DNA of 64,000 nucleotides, from positions 3,391,199 through 3,455,198 of the forward strand of contig NZ_BSUO01000001.1 of the NCBI RefSeq assembly GCF_030161635.1, given 5' to 3'. Source of the stretch: Mobilicoccus caccae. Its GTDB lineage: Bacteria; Actinomycetota; Actinomycetes; Actinomycetales; Dermatophilaceae. Positions 1 to 8,630 of the stretch are shown piece after piece. The notes under the pieces are model-generated. The model was given only the letters and a program-made list of their open reading frames with translations, was not told the DNA's origin and did not search any database. Numbering within the stretch: position 1 is the stretch's first letter; the number at the start of each line of letters is the position of its first letter. The translations under genes were made by a program, and so were the position numbers.

Positions 1-1
1 G

Positions 2-1462
2 CCGGTGCTCGTCAGCGCGCCCGTGACCGCGCACCAGCAGCTCCTCCCCCAGGTCGCGGACTACGCGGAGTGGACCAAGCAGCAGGGGATCGAGGAGTTC
101 ACCGACCTCGTCACCCCGGCGCTGACCATCCCGGTCGGCGGCAGCCGCGACATCGAGTACGTCCTGACGAACCACACGGCCACGGCGCAGCGCACCACGC
201 TCACGGTCAAGGCACCGAAGGGGTTCGCCATCGACCTGGGCTCGTCGGCGGCCGTGACGGTGCCTGCCCGCGGCACCGCGACCGTCAAGGCGAAGGTGCG
301 CAGCACGGACGCCGCGATGCCGACGTCGATGGCCGGCGGCGAGGGCGGTGACCACCTGTACGAGGTCACCGCTCGGACCGGCCGCTCCACGGCGAAGGCG
401 ACCAACGCCCTCGAACTCGTCCCCACCACCACGATCGGCAAGGCGACGAACGCGCCGGTCGTCGACGGCAAGATCACCGACGGCGAGTACCCCGGCACCG
501 CCCTCGACGTCTCGCGCAAGTGGGAGGGCGAGGACTGCACGTCGGCCCAGGACTGCTCCGCGACCGCCCGCCTCACGTGGCGCGACGACACCCTCTTCGT
601 CGCCGTCACCGTCAAGGACGACACCAAGGGGGCGACGCTGACGACGGCCGACTGCAAGCGGCAGTGGCGCACCGACGCCGTCGAGATCGCGATCGACCCG
701 CGCGGCGACAGCGAGAACACGTCCTCGACGTTCAAGGCCGCGATCCTGCCGTGGACCAAGGAGGGCCCCGCCTGCGCCCTGCGCGACGCGGACAACCACC
801 AGGGTCCGGCGGACAAGACGGCCCCCGGCATGAAGGTCGCGAGCACGGTCACCAGCCCCTACACCGGCTACACCGTGGAGGCCGCCATCCCGATGTCGGT
901 GCTGCCCGGGGCGATCGACCCCGAGCGGATGGGGCTGAACATCCTGCCCTACGACTCCGACACCACCGACCAGGTCGGCCAGTCGCGGATCGGATGGTCG
1001 GTCTGGGGCGGGGTCCAGGGTGACCCGTACCGCTGGGGCCAGGCCAAGCTCGACGGGTACCGCCCGCCGGCCGGCCGCCCGGCCAAGGCCCCGGCGCCGA
1101 TCATGCCGCTGGAGGCCCTCAGCTCACTGGACTCCCCTCAGTCCATCGAGCAGGCGGCGGCCACGAACGTGCAGCTCAGCGGCCTCGCCCGGACCGCCGA
1201 CCGCAGGGCCGGTTGGGCCGAGCGGGCCACGCGCCAGGGGGCGAGCGTCCGCACGTGGGTCCGCGCCCGCGGCGAGGGCACCGCGCATGTCACGATCCGC
1301 GACGCCTCCGGCTCGGCCGGCACCCGCGTGGTCAAGGTGCTCCCCGGCCGCAGCCGCATCGACGTCAAGCCCACCCGGGCATTGACGGGCACGGTGTCGG
1401 TGACCCTCGGGTGGCAGGGCAAGGACGGCGGCACGCTCGCCTCGGTCGTCCCGGTGAAGTAG
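2..1462 (+). CDS. Secreted CBM9-type sugar-binding protein, C-terminal part
   Basis: The frame is open at the left edge, so the N-terminus and any catalytic domain lie outside the window; 486 residues are visible. Residues about 35-110 look like a NEW3-type beta-sandwich (IPVGGSRDIEYVLTNH). Residues about 150-355 match the carbohydrate-binding family 9/DOMON-like fold: a PVVDGKITDGEY entry, then TDAVEIAIDPRG and a YTVEAAIPMSVL strand. A further beta-rich domain ends the protein at VVPVK. In actinobacteria this tail often follows PIG-L deacetylases or other extracellular sugar-active enzymes (family knowledge). No membrane anchor is visible. A strong hairpin follows the stop. The fold class is fairly sure; the enzyme it belongs to is not. 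Confidence 0.75.
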   Translation, partial: PVLVSAPVTAHQQLLPQVADYAEWTKQQGIEEFTDLVTPALTIPVGGSRDIEYVLTNHTATAQRTTLTVKAPKGFAIDLGSSAAVTVPARGTATVKAKVRSTDAAMPTSMAGGEGGDHLYEVTARTGRSTAKATNALELVPTTTIGKATNAPVVDGKITDGEYPGTALDVSRKWEGEDCTSAQDCSATARLTWRDDTLFVAVTVKDDTKGATLTTADCKRQWRTDAVEIAIDPRGDSENTSSTFKAAILPWTKEGPACALRDADNHQGPADKTAPGMKVASTVTSPYTGYTVEAAIPMSVLPGAIDPERMGLNILPYDSDTTDQVGQSRIGWSVWGGVQGDPYRWGQAKLDGYRPPAGRPAKAPAPIMPLEALSSLDSPQSIEQAAATNVQLSGLARTADRRAGWAERATRQGASVRTWVRARGEGTAHVTIRDASGSAGTRVVKVLPGRSRIDVKPTRALTGTVSVTLGWQGKDGGTLASVVPVK

Positions 1463-1482
1463 CACCCGCCTGAACCGCGACC

Positions 1483-1526
1483 GGGGCGGAGGTGGAGCCG
1501 GAGAACACCGGCCTCACCTCCGCCCC
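1483..1526. terminator. Bidirectional hairpin terminator
   Basis: A perfect 12-bp stem (GGGGCGGAGGTG with CACCTCCGCCCC) encloses a second 5-bp stem (GCCGG/CCGGC) and a 6-nt loop. It lies 20 bp after the stop of the CBM9 protein and 27 bp before the stop of the opposing VOC gene, so it can end both transcripts. There is no T tract, as is common in GC-rich actinobacteria. Confidence 0.75.
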
Positions 1527-1553
1527 GTCCGTGTCGCGGGTCGGCGGGTCGGA

Positions 1554-2194
1554 TCAGATGACGACCTGGCCGTTCGGGGTGTCGAAGGTGACCGACATCA
1601 GTCCGGCGTTGCCGTGCGGGGCGATGAAGGTGAAGTCGATGACCGTGGAGGTCTGCGTCGGCGAGAGCCCCAGCCACTCACGCACGCGGTCGGGATCGCC
1701 GGCGATGGTCAGCCCGGCGATGTTCACCTCGGGCGCCTCACCGATCGCGCCGGAGGGGTGCAGCTCGGGGTTCTCGTAACAGACGAAGAAGGGTAGCTGC
1801 GGGTCGTTGATGAGCCCCTTGACACCGATCTGCTTCCACTTGAGCACCCGGTTGTCCGGAAACCGCCGGTGGCCGTCGACCGGTTCGCGTTCCAGGCGCG
1901 TCACCAGCGGGGCGATGTCCTCGACCCGGATGACCCACCCCATCCAGCCACCACCACGTTCGGTGGCGGCACGGACGGCCTGCCCGAACGGCGCCTTGTC
2001 CGACGCCGGGTGGTCGAGCACCTCCACGACCTCGACGTACCGTTCGTGCGCCAGTGGCAGGACGATGTTGCGGGTGCCGAAGCTGGGGTGGACGCCCCCT
2101 TGACGGCGCGGACTCCGAGCTTCTCGGCCAATCGGTCGGCCGTCGCGCGCACGCCGTCGTGTTCCGCGGCGTAAGAGACGTGATCTACTCGCAT
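1554..2194 (-). CDS. VOC (glyoxalase-like) protein, frameshifted
   Basis: This is a VOC-superfamily protein with a glyoxalase-like domain of the kind often annotated 'VOC family protein'; no substrate can be named. The start is ATG at 2194 (MRVDHVSYAAEHDG), which gives the usual first strand with a metal-ligand histidine. After residue 33 the frame breaks and coding resumes one frame over (GVHPSFGTRNIVLPL) to the stop at 1554. Restoring one C to the run at 2095-2099 gives a continuous 213-aa protein with no loss of similarity at the join. The break is therefore probably a sequencing undercall, though a real frameshift is possible. The gene is convergent with the CBM9 protein and downstream of the RNA methyltransferase on the same strand. 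Confidence 0.7.
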
Positions 2195-2265
2195 GGGCCA
2201 TATCGTGGCACAGGACACACCATGCCTCGTGACGCACCGTCCGGTCCCGGGACCTGGTGCCCTGG

Positions 2266-3060
2266 TCAGCCCGCGCCCCGCTGGCGTACCGCCTCGTACA
2301 GCAGGATGGCCGCGGACGTCGCGACGTTGAGCGAATCGACCTGCCCCACCATCGGAATCCGCACTCTGATGTCGGCCGCGGCGAGCATGAGCGCCGAGAG
2401 CCCCTCCTTCTCGGCGCCGACCGCGATGGCGATCGGGCCGCGTAGGTCGGCCTCGGTGTGCAGGAGGTCGGCATCGGGGGTGGCCGCGACGAGCGCCACG
2501 CCCCGGCCATGCAGCCACGCCAGGGTGTCCGGCGTGGTCGCCGAGACGACCGGGACGGCGAACACCGCACCCTTGCTGCCCCGGACGACGTTGGGGTTGC
2601 CCCAGTCGGAGACCGGGTCGGCGGCGATGACGCCGTGCACTCCGGCCGCGTCGGCCGTCCGCAGGATCGCGCCGAGGTTTCCGGGCTTCTCGATGTGCTC
2701 CCCGACGAGCAGGAACTCCGGTGTGCCCGGGTCGAATCCCTCCAGCGGGATCCCCGGGGCCTCCATCACCGCGAGCATGCCGTCCGGGCCCTCGCGGTAG
2801 GCGACCTTCTCGAACGCCTGACGGGAGAGGCGCACGACGTCGAGTCCCTGATCGGCGAAGGTCCGCAGCAACGGCTCGGCGCGACCGTCGTCCAGGTCGG
2901 GACACCAATAGACCTCGCGCACCCGCGCACCGGCGCCGACGGCGAGGGTGGTCTCCTCCACCCCCTCCACCAGCGTGACCCCGGCCGCGTCACGATCCCG
3001 GCGTCGGCGAAGGCGCGCCAGCGCGCGGAGGCGTGGGTTGGACGGGCTGGTGATCTCCAT
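2266..3060 (-). CDS. TrmH/SpoU-family RNA 2'-O-methyltransferase
   Basis: SAM-dependent methylation of a ribose 2'-OH in rRNA or tRNA. The 264-aa protein has an N-terminal substrate-binding domain starting MEITSPSNPRLRALARLR, then the knotted SPOUT fold. The family motifs are visible: the catalytic-Arg region GEHIEKPGNLGAILRTADA, the middle motif IAIAVGAEKEGLS, and the C-terminal knot motif IPMVGQVDSLNVATSAAILLYE. Longer upstream starts exist, but ATG 3060 matches family N-termini. A small gene ends 22 bp upstream on the same strand, so the two are probably cotranscribed. The exact target nucleotide cannot be read from sequence. Confidence 0.9.
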   Translation of the reverse strand: MEITSPSNPRLRALARLRRRRDRDAAGVTLVEGVEETTLAVGAGARVREVYWCPDLDDGRAEPLLRTFADQGLDVVRLSRQAFEKVAYREGPDGMLAVMEAPGIPLEGFDPGTPEFLLVGEHIEKPGNLGAILRTADAAGVHGVIAADPVSDWGNPNVVRGSKGAVFAVPVVSATTPDTLAWLHGRGVALVAATPDADLLHTEADLRGPIAIAVGAEKEGLSALMLAAADIRVRIPMVGQVDSLNVATSAAILLYEAVRQRGAG

Positions 3061-3082
3061 GGCCCGCCCAGCATCCCACCCT

Positions 3083-3349
3083 TCAGGTACGGCTGTGCTC
3101 CCCCGTGGCGAACCGCTCGGCGATACGCGCGTAGAGGGGCCCGCCGGGCAGGCCCTCGCCCGCCTCCAGATGCTGCACGATGTCCTCCAGCGCCTGCGCG
3201 TACCCCTTGAGGTACTCGGCGTCCAGCGACCCGGACTCGCGCTCGGCCTCGTGTCGCATCTGCGCGGCCCACTGGCGGCCGAAGTGCCCCAGGCACAAGT
3301 GGTGCGTATACAGGTCGGTGAGTCCCAACACCTCGTTCGCGTCTTCCAT
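3083..3349 (-). CDS. Small conserved hypothetical protein (88 aa)
   Basis: I do not recognise this as a named family. It is an acidic, helix-rich cytosolic protein (MEDANEVLGLTDLYTHHLCL...) with no signal or membrane segment. A clear Shine-Dalgarno (GGGGAGGA) sits 5-6 nt before ATG 3349, and the reading frame has the expected GC-rich third positions, so it is very likely translated. It lies directly upstream of the SpoU methyltransferase (22-bp gap, same strand), suggesting a two-gene transcript started from the AT-richer region 3350-3440. Confidence 0.7.
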   Translation of the reverse strand: MEDANEVLGLTDLYTHHLCLGHFGRQWAAQMRHEAERESGSLDAEYLKGYAQALEDIVQHLEAGEGLPGGPLYARIAERFATGEHSRT

Positions 3350-3657
3350 GACTGTCCTCCCCCGATTGCATTGATGTGATCAATCCTCTGATGTAGGTCC
3401 TTATCGCCCTTCTCGCCGCCGTTCACAGCTCTTCGGCAGAGCGCATGCACACATCGCGGCAAGGGCTCTGAATTCCGTTGTCCACCAACATGTTCAGAGC
3501 GCGAATTATGCACCGTTCGTCCAAGTCGTGCGCTCGTTCATCTCATTTTCTCGCGGCGATGCGTCCAAGACGGACGCCGCTCTTGGACGCGATCAGGACA
3601 TTCAGCACGAGCCCCGGAAACCGGCCCGGAACCCCCGTGGGAGCCCCGGGACCGGCC
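3350..3657. other. Intergenic region, 308 bp
   Basis: This is one of the longest non-coding gaps. Its right half holds the likely serS terminator (3561-3590). Its left part is less GC-rich than its surroundings and presumably carries the leftward promoter of the 88-aa gene; GATTG/CAATC arms at about 3374-3396 could be an operator. I see no tRNA or convincing ORF. Confidence 0.5.
3561..3590 (-). terminator. Probable serS terminator hairpin
   Basis: A perfect 9-bp stem GCGTCCAAG/CTTGGACGC with a 12-nt loop lies 68 bp beyond the serS stop on the leftward transcript. No U tract follows, so this is a GC-type hairpin. Confidence 0.6.
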
Positions 3658-4989
3658 TCAGCGACCGCCCGGCACGAGCAGGTCGGTACCGAGGTAGGGC
3701 CGCAGCGCGACCGGGACGACGACCGTGCCGTCGGCCTGCTGGTGGTTCTCCAGCAGCGCGACCAGCCACCGGGTCGTGGCCATCGTTCCGTTGAGGGTCG
3801 CGACGGTCCGCGTCCCCGACGGCACCCGTTCGCGGGTGCCGAGCCGGCGGGCCTGGAACGTCGTGCAGTTCGAGGTCGAGGTGAGCTCGCGGTATTTGCC
3901 CTGGGTGGGCACCCAGCCCTCGCAGTCGAACTTGCGCGCGGCCGGGCCACCGAGGTCTCCGGCCGCCACGTCGATGACGCGGTAGGGCAGCTCCATGCGG
4001 TCGAGCATGTCGCGCTCGTGGGCCAGCAGGCGTGCGTGCTCGTTCTCGGCGTCCTCGGGACGGCAGTACACGAACATCTCGACCTTCTGGAACTGGTGCA
4101 CCCGGATGATGCCGCGGGTGTCCTTGCCGTAGCTGCCCGCCTCGCGCCGGTAGCACGTCGACAGCGCGGCATAGCGCCGCGGCCCGTCCGCGAGGTCGAT
4201 GATCTCGTCGGCGTGGAAGCCGGCGAGCGCCACCTCCGAGGTGCCGGTGAGGTACAGCTCGTCGGTACCCAGCTTGTAGACCTCGTCCGCGTGCGAGTCG
4301 AGGAAGCCCGCCCCGGCCATCGTCGTGGGGTTGACCAGCGTGGGGACGCCGACCTGCGTGAAACCGTTCTCGTAGGCCGTCTCGAGCGCGAGTTGCATGA
4401 GCGCGTTCTCCAGCCGCGCCCCCTGACCGACGGTGTAGTAGAACCGCGACTCGGCGACCTTGACGCCGCGCGCCATGTCGATGAGCCCGAGGTGCTCGGC
4501 GATCTCCAGATGGTCCTTGGGCTCGAAACCCTCGGCGGCGAAGTCCCGAGGCTGCGGCCCGTGGGTCTCCAGCACCACGAAGTCGTCCTCGCCACCGCTC
4601 GGCACACCCTCGATGACGAAGTTGGGCAGGCGGGTGAGCAGCGTCGTGAGTTCGGTCTGCGCCTCGATCGAGGTCGCCTCGAGCGCCTTGACGCGGTCCG
4701 ACAGCTCACCGGCGGCGCGACGCGCCTCGTTGGCCTCGGTCTCCAGCGCCGACAGCTCCTCGGCGTCGGCCCCCGACTTCTTGGCCTTGCCGAGGCGGCC
4801 CATGACCTCGCCGACCGCCTTGCTCGTCGTCTTCTGCTCGGCGCGCAGGCGCTCGAACTCCGCCAGGCTCGACCGGCGTCGCTCGTCGGCCGCGAGGATC
4901 GCGTCGACGATCCTCTCGTCCTCGCCGCGGGCGTGCTGGGAGTCACGAGCGGCCTGCGGATTCTCACGAAGCACCTTGATGTCGATCAC
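3658..4989 (-). CDS. serS: Seryl-tRNA synthetase
   Basis: Charges tRNA-Ser (and tRNA-Sec where present) with serine; cytosolic and essential. The 443-aa length is normal. It has an N-terminal coiled-coil arm (residues about 25-105) and then the class II catalytic core: [13 protein letters not shown] is motif 2 and [20 protein letters not shown] is motif 3. The start is GTG at 4989 ([12 protein letters not shown]), matching the family N-terminus. A TATCGT -10 box ends 6 nt upstream of it, so the message is probably leaderless; the GGAGG one base before the start is too close to be a working ribosome site. An upstream in-frame start at 5043 would add 18 atypical residues. The gene is divergent from the diacylglycerol kinase gene. 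Confidence 0.97.
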   Translation of the reverse strand: MIDIKVLRENPQAARDSQHARGEDERIVDAILAADERRRSSLAEFERLRAEQKTTSKAVGEVMGRLGKAKKSGADAEELSALETEANEARRAAGELSDRVKALEATSIEAQTELTTLLTRLPNFVIEGVPSGGEDDFVVLETHGPQPRDFAAEGFEPKDHLEIAEHLGLIDMARGVKVAESRFYYTVGQGARLENALMQLALETAYENGFTQVGVPTLVNPTTMAGAGFLDSHADEVYKLGTDELYLTGTSEVALAGFHADEIIDLADGPRRYAALSTCYRREAGSYGKDTRGIIRVHQFQKVEMFVYCRPEDAENEHARLLAHERDMLDRMELPYRVIDVAAGDLGGPAARKFDCEGWVPTQGKYRELTSTSNCTTFQARRLGTRERVPSGTRTVATLNGTMATTRWLVALLENHQQADGTVVVPVALRPYLGTDLLVPGGR

Positions 4990-4995
4990 GCCTCC

Positions 4996-5001
4996 ACGAT
5001 A
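4996..5001 (-). promoter_or_regulatory. serS -10 box, leaderless start
   Basis: TATCGT on the minus strand, 6 nt before the GTG of serS, fits the TAnnnT -10 consensus. The spacing puts the transcription start at or next to the GTG. Confidence 0.55.
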
Positions 5002-5074
5002 GAGGGCGGCACCGAGGTGTTCACGGAGATATCGCACGCGCACGACCCCACGGGCGGCGACCGGCGTCGCCGAG

Positions 5075-5080
5075 TACCGT
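5075..5080 (+). promoter_or_regulatory. -10 box of the diacylglycerol kinase gene, leaderless start
   Basis: TACCGT lies 7 nt before the GTG at 5088 with no Shine-Dalgarno between, the typical actinobacterial leaderless arrangement. It supports the choice of GTG 5088. Confidence 0.55.
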
Positions 5081-5087
5081 CGACGAT

Positions 5088-6155
5088 GTGAACGCAGCGT
5101 CGTGGGTCCTCTGGATCGGCATTCTGGTCCTGCTCGTCGTGGTGGCGGTGGTCGTGTGGTCGACCGTGCGGATGGGCGGCGCTCGCAAGGACGCCGCCGG
5201 CGAGCAGCCGCCCTCCGAGCCCACCCATCGGCGCGTCGCGGTGGTGATCAATCCCATCAAGTTCGCCGACGTCGGACGCGTCCAGTACCAACTCGACGCG
5301 CTCGCCGAGACCCGCGGCTGGAAGATCGACTGGCACGAGACGACGGTCGAGGACCCCGGCACCGGACAGACCCGTGAGGCCACCGAGAACGGCGCCGAGG
5401 TCGTGTGCGCCTTAGGCGGCGACGGCACGGCCCGCGCGGTCGCCGCCGGACTCGTCGACACCGGCGTTCCGATGGGGCTGCTGCCCGGGGGCACCGGCAA
5501 CCTGCTGGCGCGCAACATGGAGTTCCCCATCGACTCCCTCGAGCAGTGCTTCCTCATCGCCCTCGAAGGCGTCGACCGGCCGATCGACATCGGCCGCCTC
5601 TCCGTCCTCCCGGAGGAGACCCAGGACGACCCCAAGGACTACTACTTCCTCGTCATGGCCGGTCTGGGGTTCGACGCCTCGGTCATGGCCCAGGCGCCGG
5701 AGAAGCTCAAGTCCCACCTCGGCTGGCCGGCCTACGTCGTCTCGGGCATCTCCCAGCTCGCCGGTCACCGGTTCGAGGTGGAGGTCGTGCTCGACGACGA
5801 CCTGGTCATCCACCGCAAGGTCCGCTCGATCCTCATCGGCAACGTCGGGCGGCTGCAGGGTGGCGTCGAACTGCTCCCCGACGCCGAGGTCGACGACGGC
5901 ACCCTCGATGCGGTGATCCTCGCGCCCAAGGGCCTGTCGGGCTGGGCCGCGGTCGCCCTGCGCATCCTCACCAAGACGCGCCACGGGCACCGCCGCGTCG
6001 AACACCTGCAGTGCCACACCATGCGCATCCGACTCGGGGGCGGCCACCACCAGGAGGTCCAGCTCGACGGCGACCCCATCGGCCCCGCGCGGGCACTCAA
6101 GGCCACCGTCCTGCAGGGCGCACTCGTGCTGCGCACGCCCAGGACGGTGATCTAG
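5088..6155 (+). CDS. Diacylglycerol/lipid kinase (DagK/YegS family), membrane-anchored
   Basis: ATP-dependent phosphorylation of a lipid hydroxyl, probably diacylglycerol to phosphatidate for phospholipid recycling. The 355-aa protein has a single N-terminal membrane helix (residues about 5-27), then the DAGK catalytic domain with VVINPIKF, the nucleotide loop [15 protein letters not shown], and [14 protein letters not shown]. The C-terminal YegS-like lobe ends ...LRTPRTVI. The N-terminal helix distinguishes it from soluble DgkB-like enzymes and suggests membrane attachment. Start GTG 5088 follows a -10 box by 7 nt. The gene is divergent from serS and convergent with pheA. Substrate is inferred; a sphingosine- or isoprenoid-type lipid cannot be excluded. 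Confidence 0.88.
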   Translation: MNAASWVLWIGILVLLVVVAVVVWSTVRMGGARKDAAGEQPPSEPTHRRVAVVINPIKFADVGRVQYQLDALAETRGWKIDWHETTVEDPGTGQTREATENGAEVVCALGGDGTARAVAAGLVDTGVPMGLLPGGTGNLLARNMEFPIDSLEQCFLIALEGVDRPIDIGRLSVLPEETQDDPKDYYFLVMAGLGFDASVMAQAPEKLKSHLGWPAYVVSGISQLAGHRFEVEVVLDDDLVIHRKVRSILIGNVGRLQGGVELLPDAEVDDGTLDAVILAPKGLSGWAAVALRILTKTRHGHRRVEHLQCHTMRIRLGGGHHQEVQLDGDPIGPARALKATVLQGALVLRTPRTVI

Positions 6156-6183
6156 GAGACTCCTCCGGCTCGTCTCGCCGGAA

Positions 6184-7104
6184 CTACGGCCGGCGCAGGA
6201 GTTCGAGCCAGAGACGCGCGTCGACGTAGGCCTCGTCGCCGTGGTCGGGGTGGATCTCGGCCGGTCGCAGGTCGGCCCGGGGATAGGAGCCGACGAAGCG
6301 CACCTCGGAGCAGATGCGGTGCAGGCCCATGAGCGTCTCGCCCACGCGTTCGTCGGCGACGTGTCCCTCGAGGTCGATCGAGAAGCAGTAGGAGCCGAGC
6401 GAGGCCTTGGTGGGGCGCGACTCCAGCCGGGTGAGGTTGATGCCGCGCGCCGCGAACTGCTCGAGGAGTCCGAGGAGTCCACCCGGTCGGTCGTCGCGCT
6501 GGAAGAGCACGAGGGTCGTCTTGTCGGCGCCGGTGGGTTCGGGCATCCGGCCTGGGCGGGCGGCCACGACGAACCGGGTCACGGCGTCGGGGATGTCGCC
6601 GATGTCGTCGGCCAGCGGGACGAGCCCATGACGGTCGGCGGCGATCTGGGGACACACGGCGGCCTGGAACGACGAGGCACCCTCACCCCCGAGATCGGCG
6701 GCCGCCGCGGCGTTCGACAGGGCGGGCATGAAGACCGCCTCGGGCAGGTGCTCCGACATCCACCCGCGCACCTGGGCCCACGCGTGGCTGTGCGTGGCCA
6801 CCGCGTGGATGTCCTCGAGCGTCGTGCCCGGTCGCACGGCCAGCACGAACCGGATCGGGACGAGCACCTCGCCGACGATGTGCAGCGAGGAGCCGGTCGC
6901 GAGGGAGTCCAGCGTCGCGGAGACCCCGCCCTCGACGGAGTTCTCCATCGCGACGACGGCGGCGTCCAGCTCTCCGGCGCGCACCCTCCCGAGCGCGACG
7001 TCGACCGAGGCGCAGGGCACGGCGTCGGCCTCTTCGGCCTCGGGCAGGCGCAGCAGCGCCATCTCGGTGAAGGTGCCGGGCGGACCGAGGTAGCCGATCC
7101 TCAT
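6184..7104 (-). CDS. pheA: Prephenate dehydratase
   Basis: Converts prephenate to phenylpyruvate in phenylalanine synthesis. The 306-aa monofunctional enzyme begins MRIGYLGPPGTFTE, the family signature. It carries the catalytic TRF segment (DAVTRFVV), followed from about residue 205 by an ACT regulatory domain with the Phe-binding ESRPT motif, so feedback inhibition by Phe is expected. There is no chorismate mutase domain. Its ATG overlaps the TGA of the upstream DUF5926 gene (ATGA), indicating translational coupling. Confidence 0.96.
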   Translation of the reverse strand: MRIGYLGPPGTFTEMALLRLPEAEEADAVPCASVDVALGRVRAGELDAAVVAMENSVEGGVSATLDSLATGSSLHIVGEVLVPIRFVLAVRPGTTLEDIHAVATHSHAWAQVRGWMSEHLPEAVFMPALSNAAAAADLGGEGASSFQAAVCPQIAADRHGLVPLADDIGDIPDAVTRFVVAARPGRMPEPTGADKTTLVLFQRDDRPGGLLGLLEQFAARGINLTRLESRPTKASLGSYCFSIDLEGHVADERVGETLMGLHRICSEVRFVGSYPRADLRPAEIHPDHGDEAYVDARLWLELLRRP

Positions 7105-8015
7105 CGCAGCGTCATCTGCCGTCCCAGGAGACCGGCGCGGGCGCGGCGCTCCTCCGGGGTCAGGGAGCCGTCGGCGGCGTAGGCCTCCTCGAAACGGGCG
7201 CTCAGGGCGGCCACCGCGTCTTCGTGGTCACCGGCCTCGAGCGCCGGGTCCAGGTCCCACACGGGCACGAGGAGTCCGCAGGCCCGGAACGCGCCGAGGA
7301 GGCGGGTGTCCGGCCCGAGGGATTCGGCCCCCGCGGCCACCAGGCGCGCGAGGGCGTCGGTCGCGCGGTCCTCGTCGTGGGGCAGCAGCCACCGCAGGTG
7401 CGTGCGTTCGCCGACGCGGCACCAGTAGGCCGACTCCACGCTCGACAGCCGGGTCGTGGGGATGATCGAGGCGTTGGTCTGCTCCAGCGAGGCCTTGCCC
7501 TCGGCGTCGAGATCGCGGCCCGGCGCGATCCAGAAGTCGAACGTCTCGTGCATGTCGACGACCAGTGGCGCGTCGAGGTCGACCAGATCCTGCAGGCGAG
7601 GAGTGGCGTACTCGGCGACTGTCGTGGGCCGCGCGGGCATCCCCTCAGGAGTCCCGAGCAGCTCGAGCAGCACGTGGGCGATGTCGCGGGAGTGATCGCC
7701 GCTGGTGGAGCCGGACTGCAGCCCGATCATGCGCACGCCGTCGGCCCGGTGCAGACCCGGCCAGGCCATGGGGAGGACGGTGGCGAGGGTGAGGGTCTCG
7801 GGCACGCCCGCCTCTCCCGCTGCGGCGACGAGCGCCTCGGAATCACGACGCAGCCTCACCGTGGCGGTGGCCGCGGGCACGATCTCGCGCATGGCGACGA
7901 TGTCGGTCTCGCCGGGCAGCCCCTCGAACGGCCGCGCCACGAACGGTGCGGCGGTGGAGACGGTCGAACCCTGGCGTCGCTCGGCCTGGCGAGCGCGTCG
8001 TGATGCCTTACCCAT
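7101..8015 (-). CDS. DUF5926 family protein
   Basis: An actinobacterial conserved protein of unknown function, 304 aa, usual length. The start MGKASRRARQAERRQG is a basic N-terminal tag typical of the family. The rest is an acidic, globular cytosolic protein with no membrane segment. The TGA overlaps the pheA ATG, so the two are one translational unit. Many actinobacteria have this neighbour near pheA or serS, which may reflect conserved order rather than shared function. Confidence 0.85.
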   Translation of the reverse strand: MGKASRRARQAERRQGSTVSTAAPFVARPFEGLPGETDIVAMREIVPAATATVRLRRDSEALVAAAGEAGVPETLTLATVLPMAWPGLHRADGVRMIGLQSGSTSGDHSRDIAHVLLELLGTPEGMPARPTTVAEYATPRLQDLVDLDAPLVVDMHETFDFWIAPGRDLDAEGKASLEQTNASIIPTTRLSSVESAYWCRVGERTHLRWLLPHDEDRATDALARLVAAGAESLGPDTRLLGAFRACGLLVPVWDLDPALEAGDHEDAVAALSARFEEAYAADGSLTPEERRARAGLLGRQMTLR

Positions 8016-8063
8016 GAGTGCAGCCTAGTCTCCCGGGGTCGACGCCCCCGGAGAGGGCGCAGG

Positions 8064-8519
8064 TCAGAGACGGCGCCGGCGAGAAGGACCACCGAGGGCC
8101 GCCCACACGGTGCGGCCGTTGCGCTCGTCCTGCACACCCCACTCGTGGGCCAGGCTGCGCACGATGCGCAGGCCGCGCCCCCGTACCGCCCAGAGCGACT
8201 TGCGCACCGGCTTGGGGTAGGTGGCGCCGCCACCGTCGCGCACCTCGACCTCGACCGCGCCGCTCTTGACCTTCCACCGCACGCGCACGCAGCCGTCGGC
8301 CAGTGGGCGGGCGTGGAGCACGGAGTTGGCGACGAACTCGGAGACGACGGCCTCGACCTCCTCCACCACGAGTCGACTCACGCCGCGTGTCGTGAGATCG
8401 GCGCCGATGGTGCGGCGGGCGATCCGGACGGCTGTCGGCGTGTGCGGCACCCGGACGCTCTTCGTGCCCTCGATCGGGCCGGTCTGCGTGCGCTGGGGCG
8501 CCTCTTGCATGGTCGACAC
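8064..8519 (-). CDS. RsbW-like HATPase domain protein (anti-sigma/regulatory ATPase)
   Basis: A GHKL-fold ATP-binding protein of the serine-kinase anti-sigma type, 151 aa. The N box is VVSEFVANSVLHA and the G1 region reads VEVRDGG. The G2 loop is short and basic (VRGRGLRIVRSL), as in Streptomyces-type regulators. Start GTG 8519 has GGAGAG at good spacing; ATG 8510 is an alternative. No anti-anti-sigma or sigma gene is adjacent, so the partner is unknown. The upstream region has a direct repeat CCACATAA (8555-8562 and 8575-8582) exactly 20 bp apart, a possible regulator site. Confidence 0.82.
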   Translation of the reverse strand: MSTMQEAPQRTQTGPIEGTKSVRVPHTPTAVRIARRTIGADLTTRGVSRLVVEEVEAVVSEFVANSVLHARPLADGCVRVRWKVKSGAVEVEVRDGGGATYPKPVRKSLWAVRGRGLRIVRSLAHEWGVQDERNGRTVWAALGGPSRRRRL

Positions 8520-8554
8520 GGGGTCTCTCCTTCGACGTCGTCGTCGCGGGCTGT

Positions 8555-8582
8555 CCACATAATCACCCGAAAGGCCACATAA
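8555..8582. promoter_or_regulatory. Direct repeat upstream of the RsbW-like gene
   Basis: Two copies of CCACATAA at 8555 and 8575 are separated by 20 bp (two helical turns) in the leader/promoter of the ATPase gene. This is a local dip in GC content and a candidate binding site for an activator or repressor; no family can be assigned. Confidence 0.35.
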
Positions 8583-8630
8583 CCATCCAACGCCCGTTTT
8601 GCGCAACATGTCGTCGGTCACCCCGACGGA

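Noticed and set aside
3478..5091. Long plus-strand frame antisense to serS
   Set aside because: Composition is that of a GC-rich shadow frame (runs of Arg, Val, Gly) with no domain; the minus strand encodes a complete seryl-tRNA synthetase.
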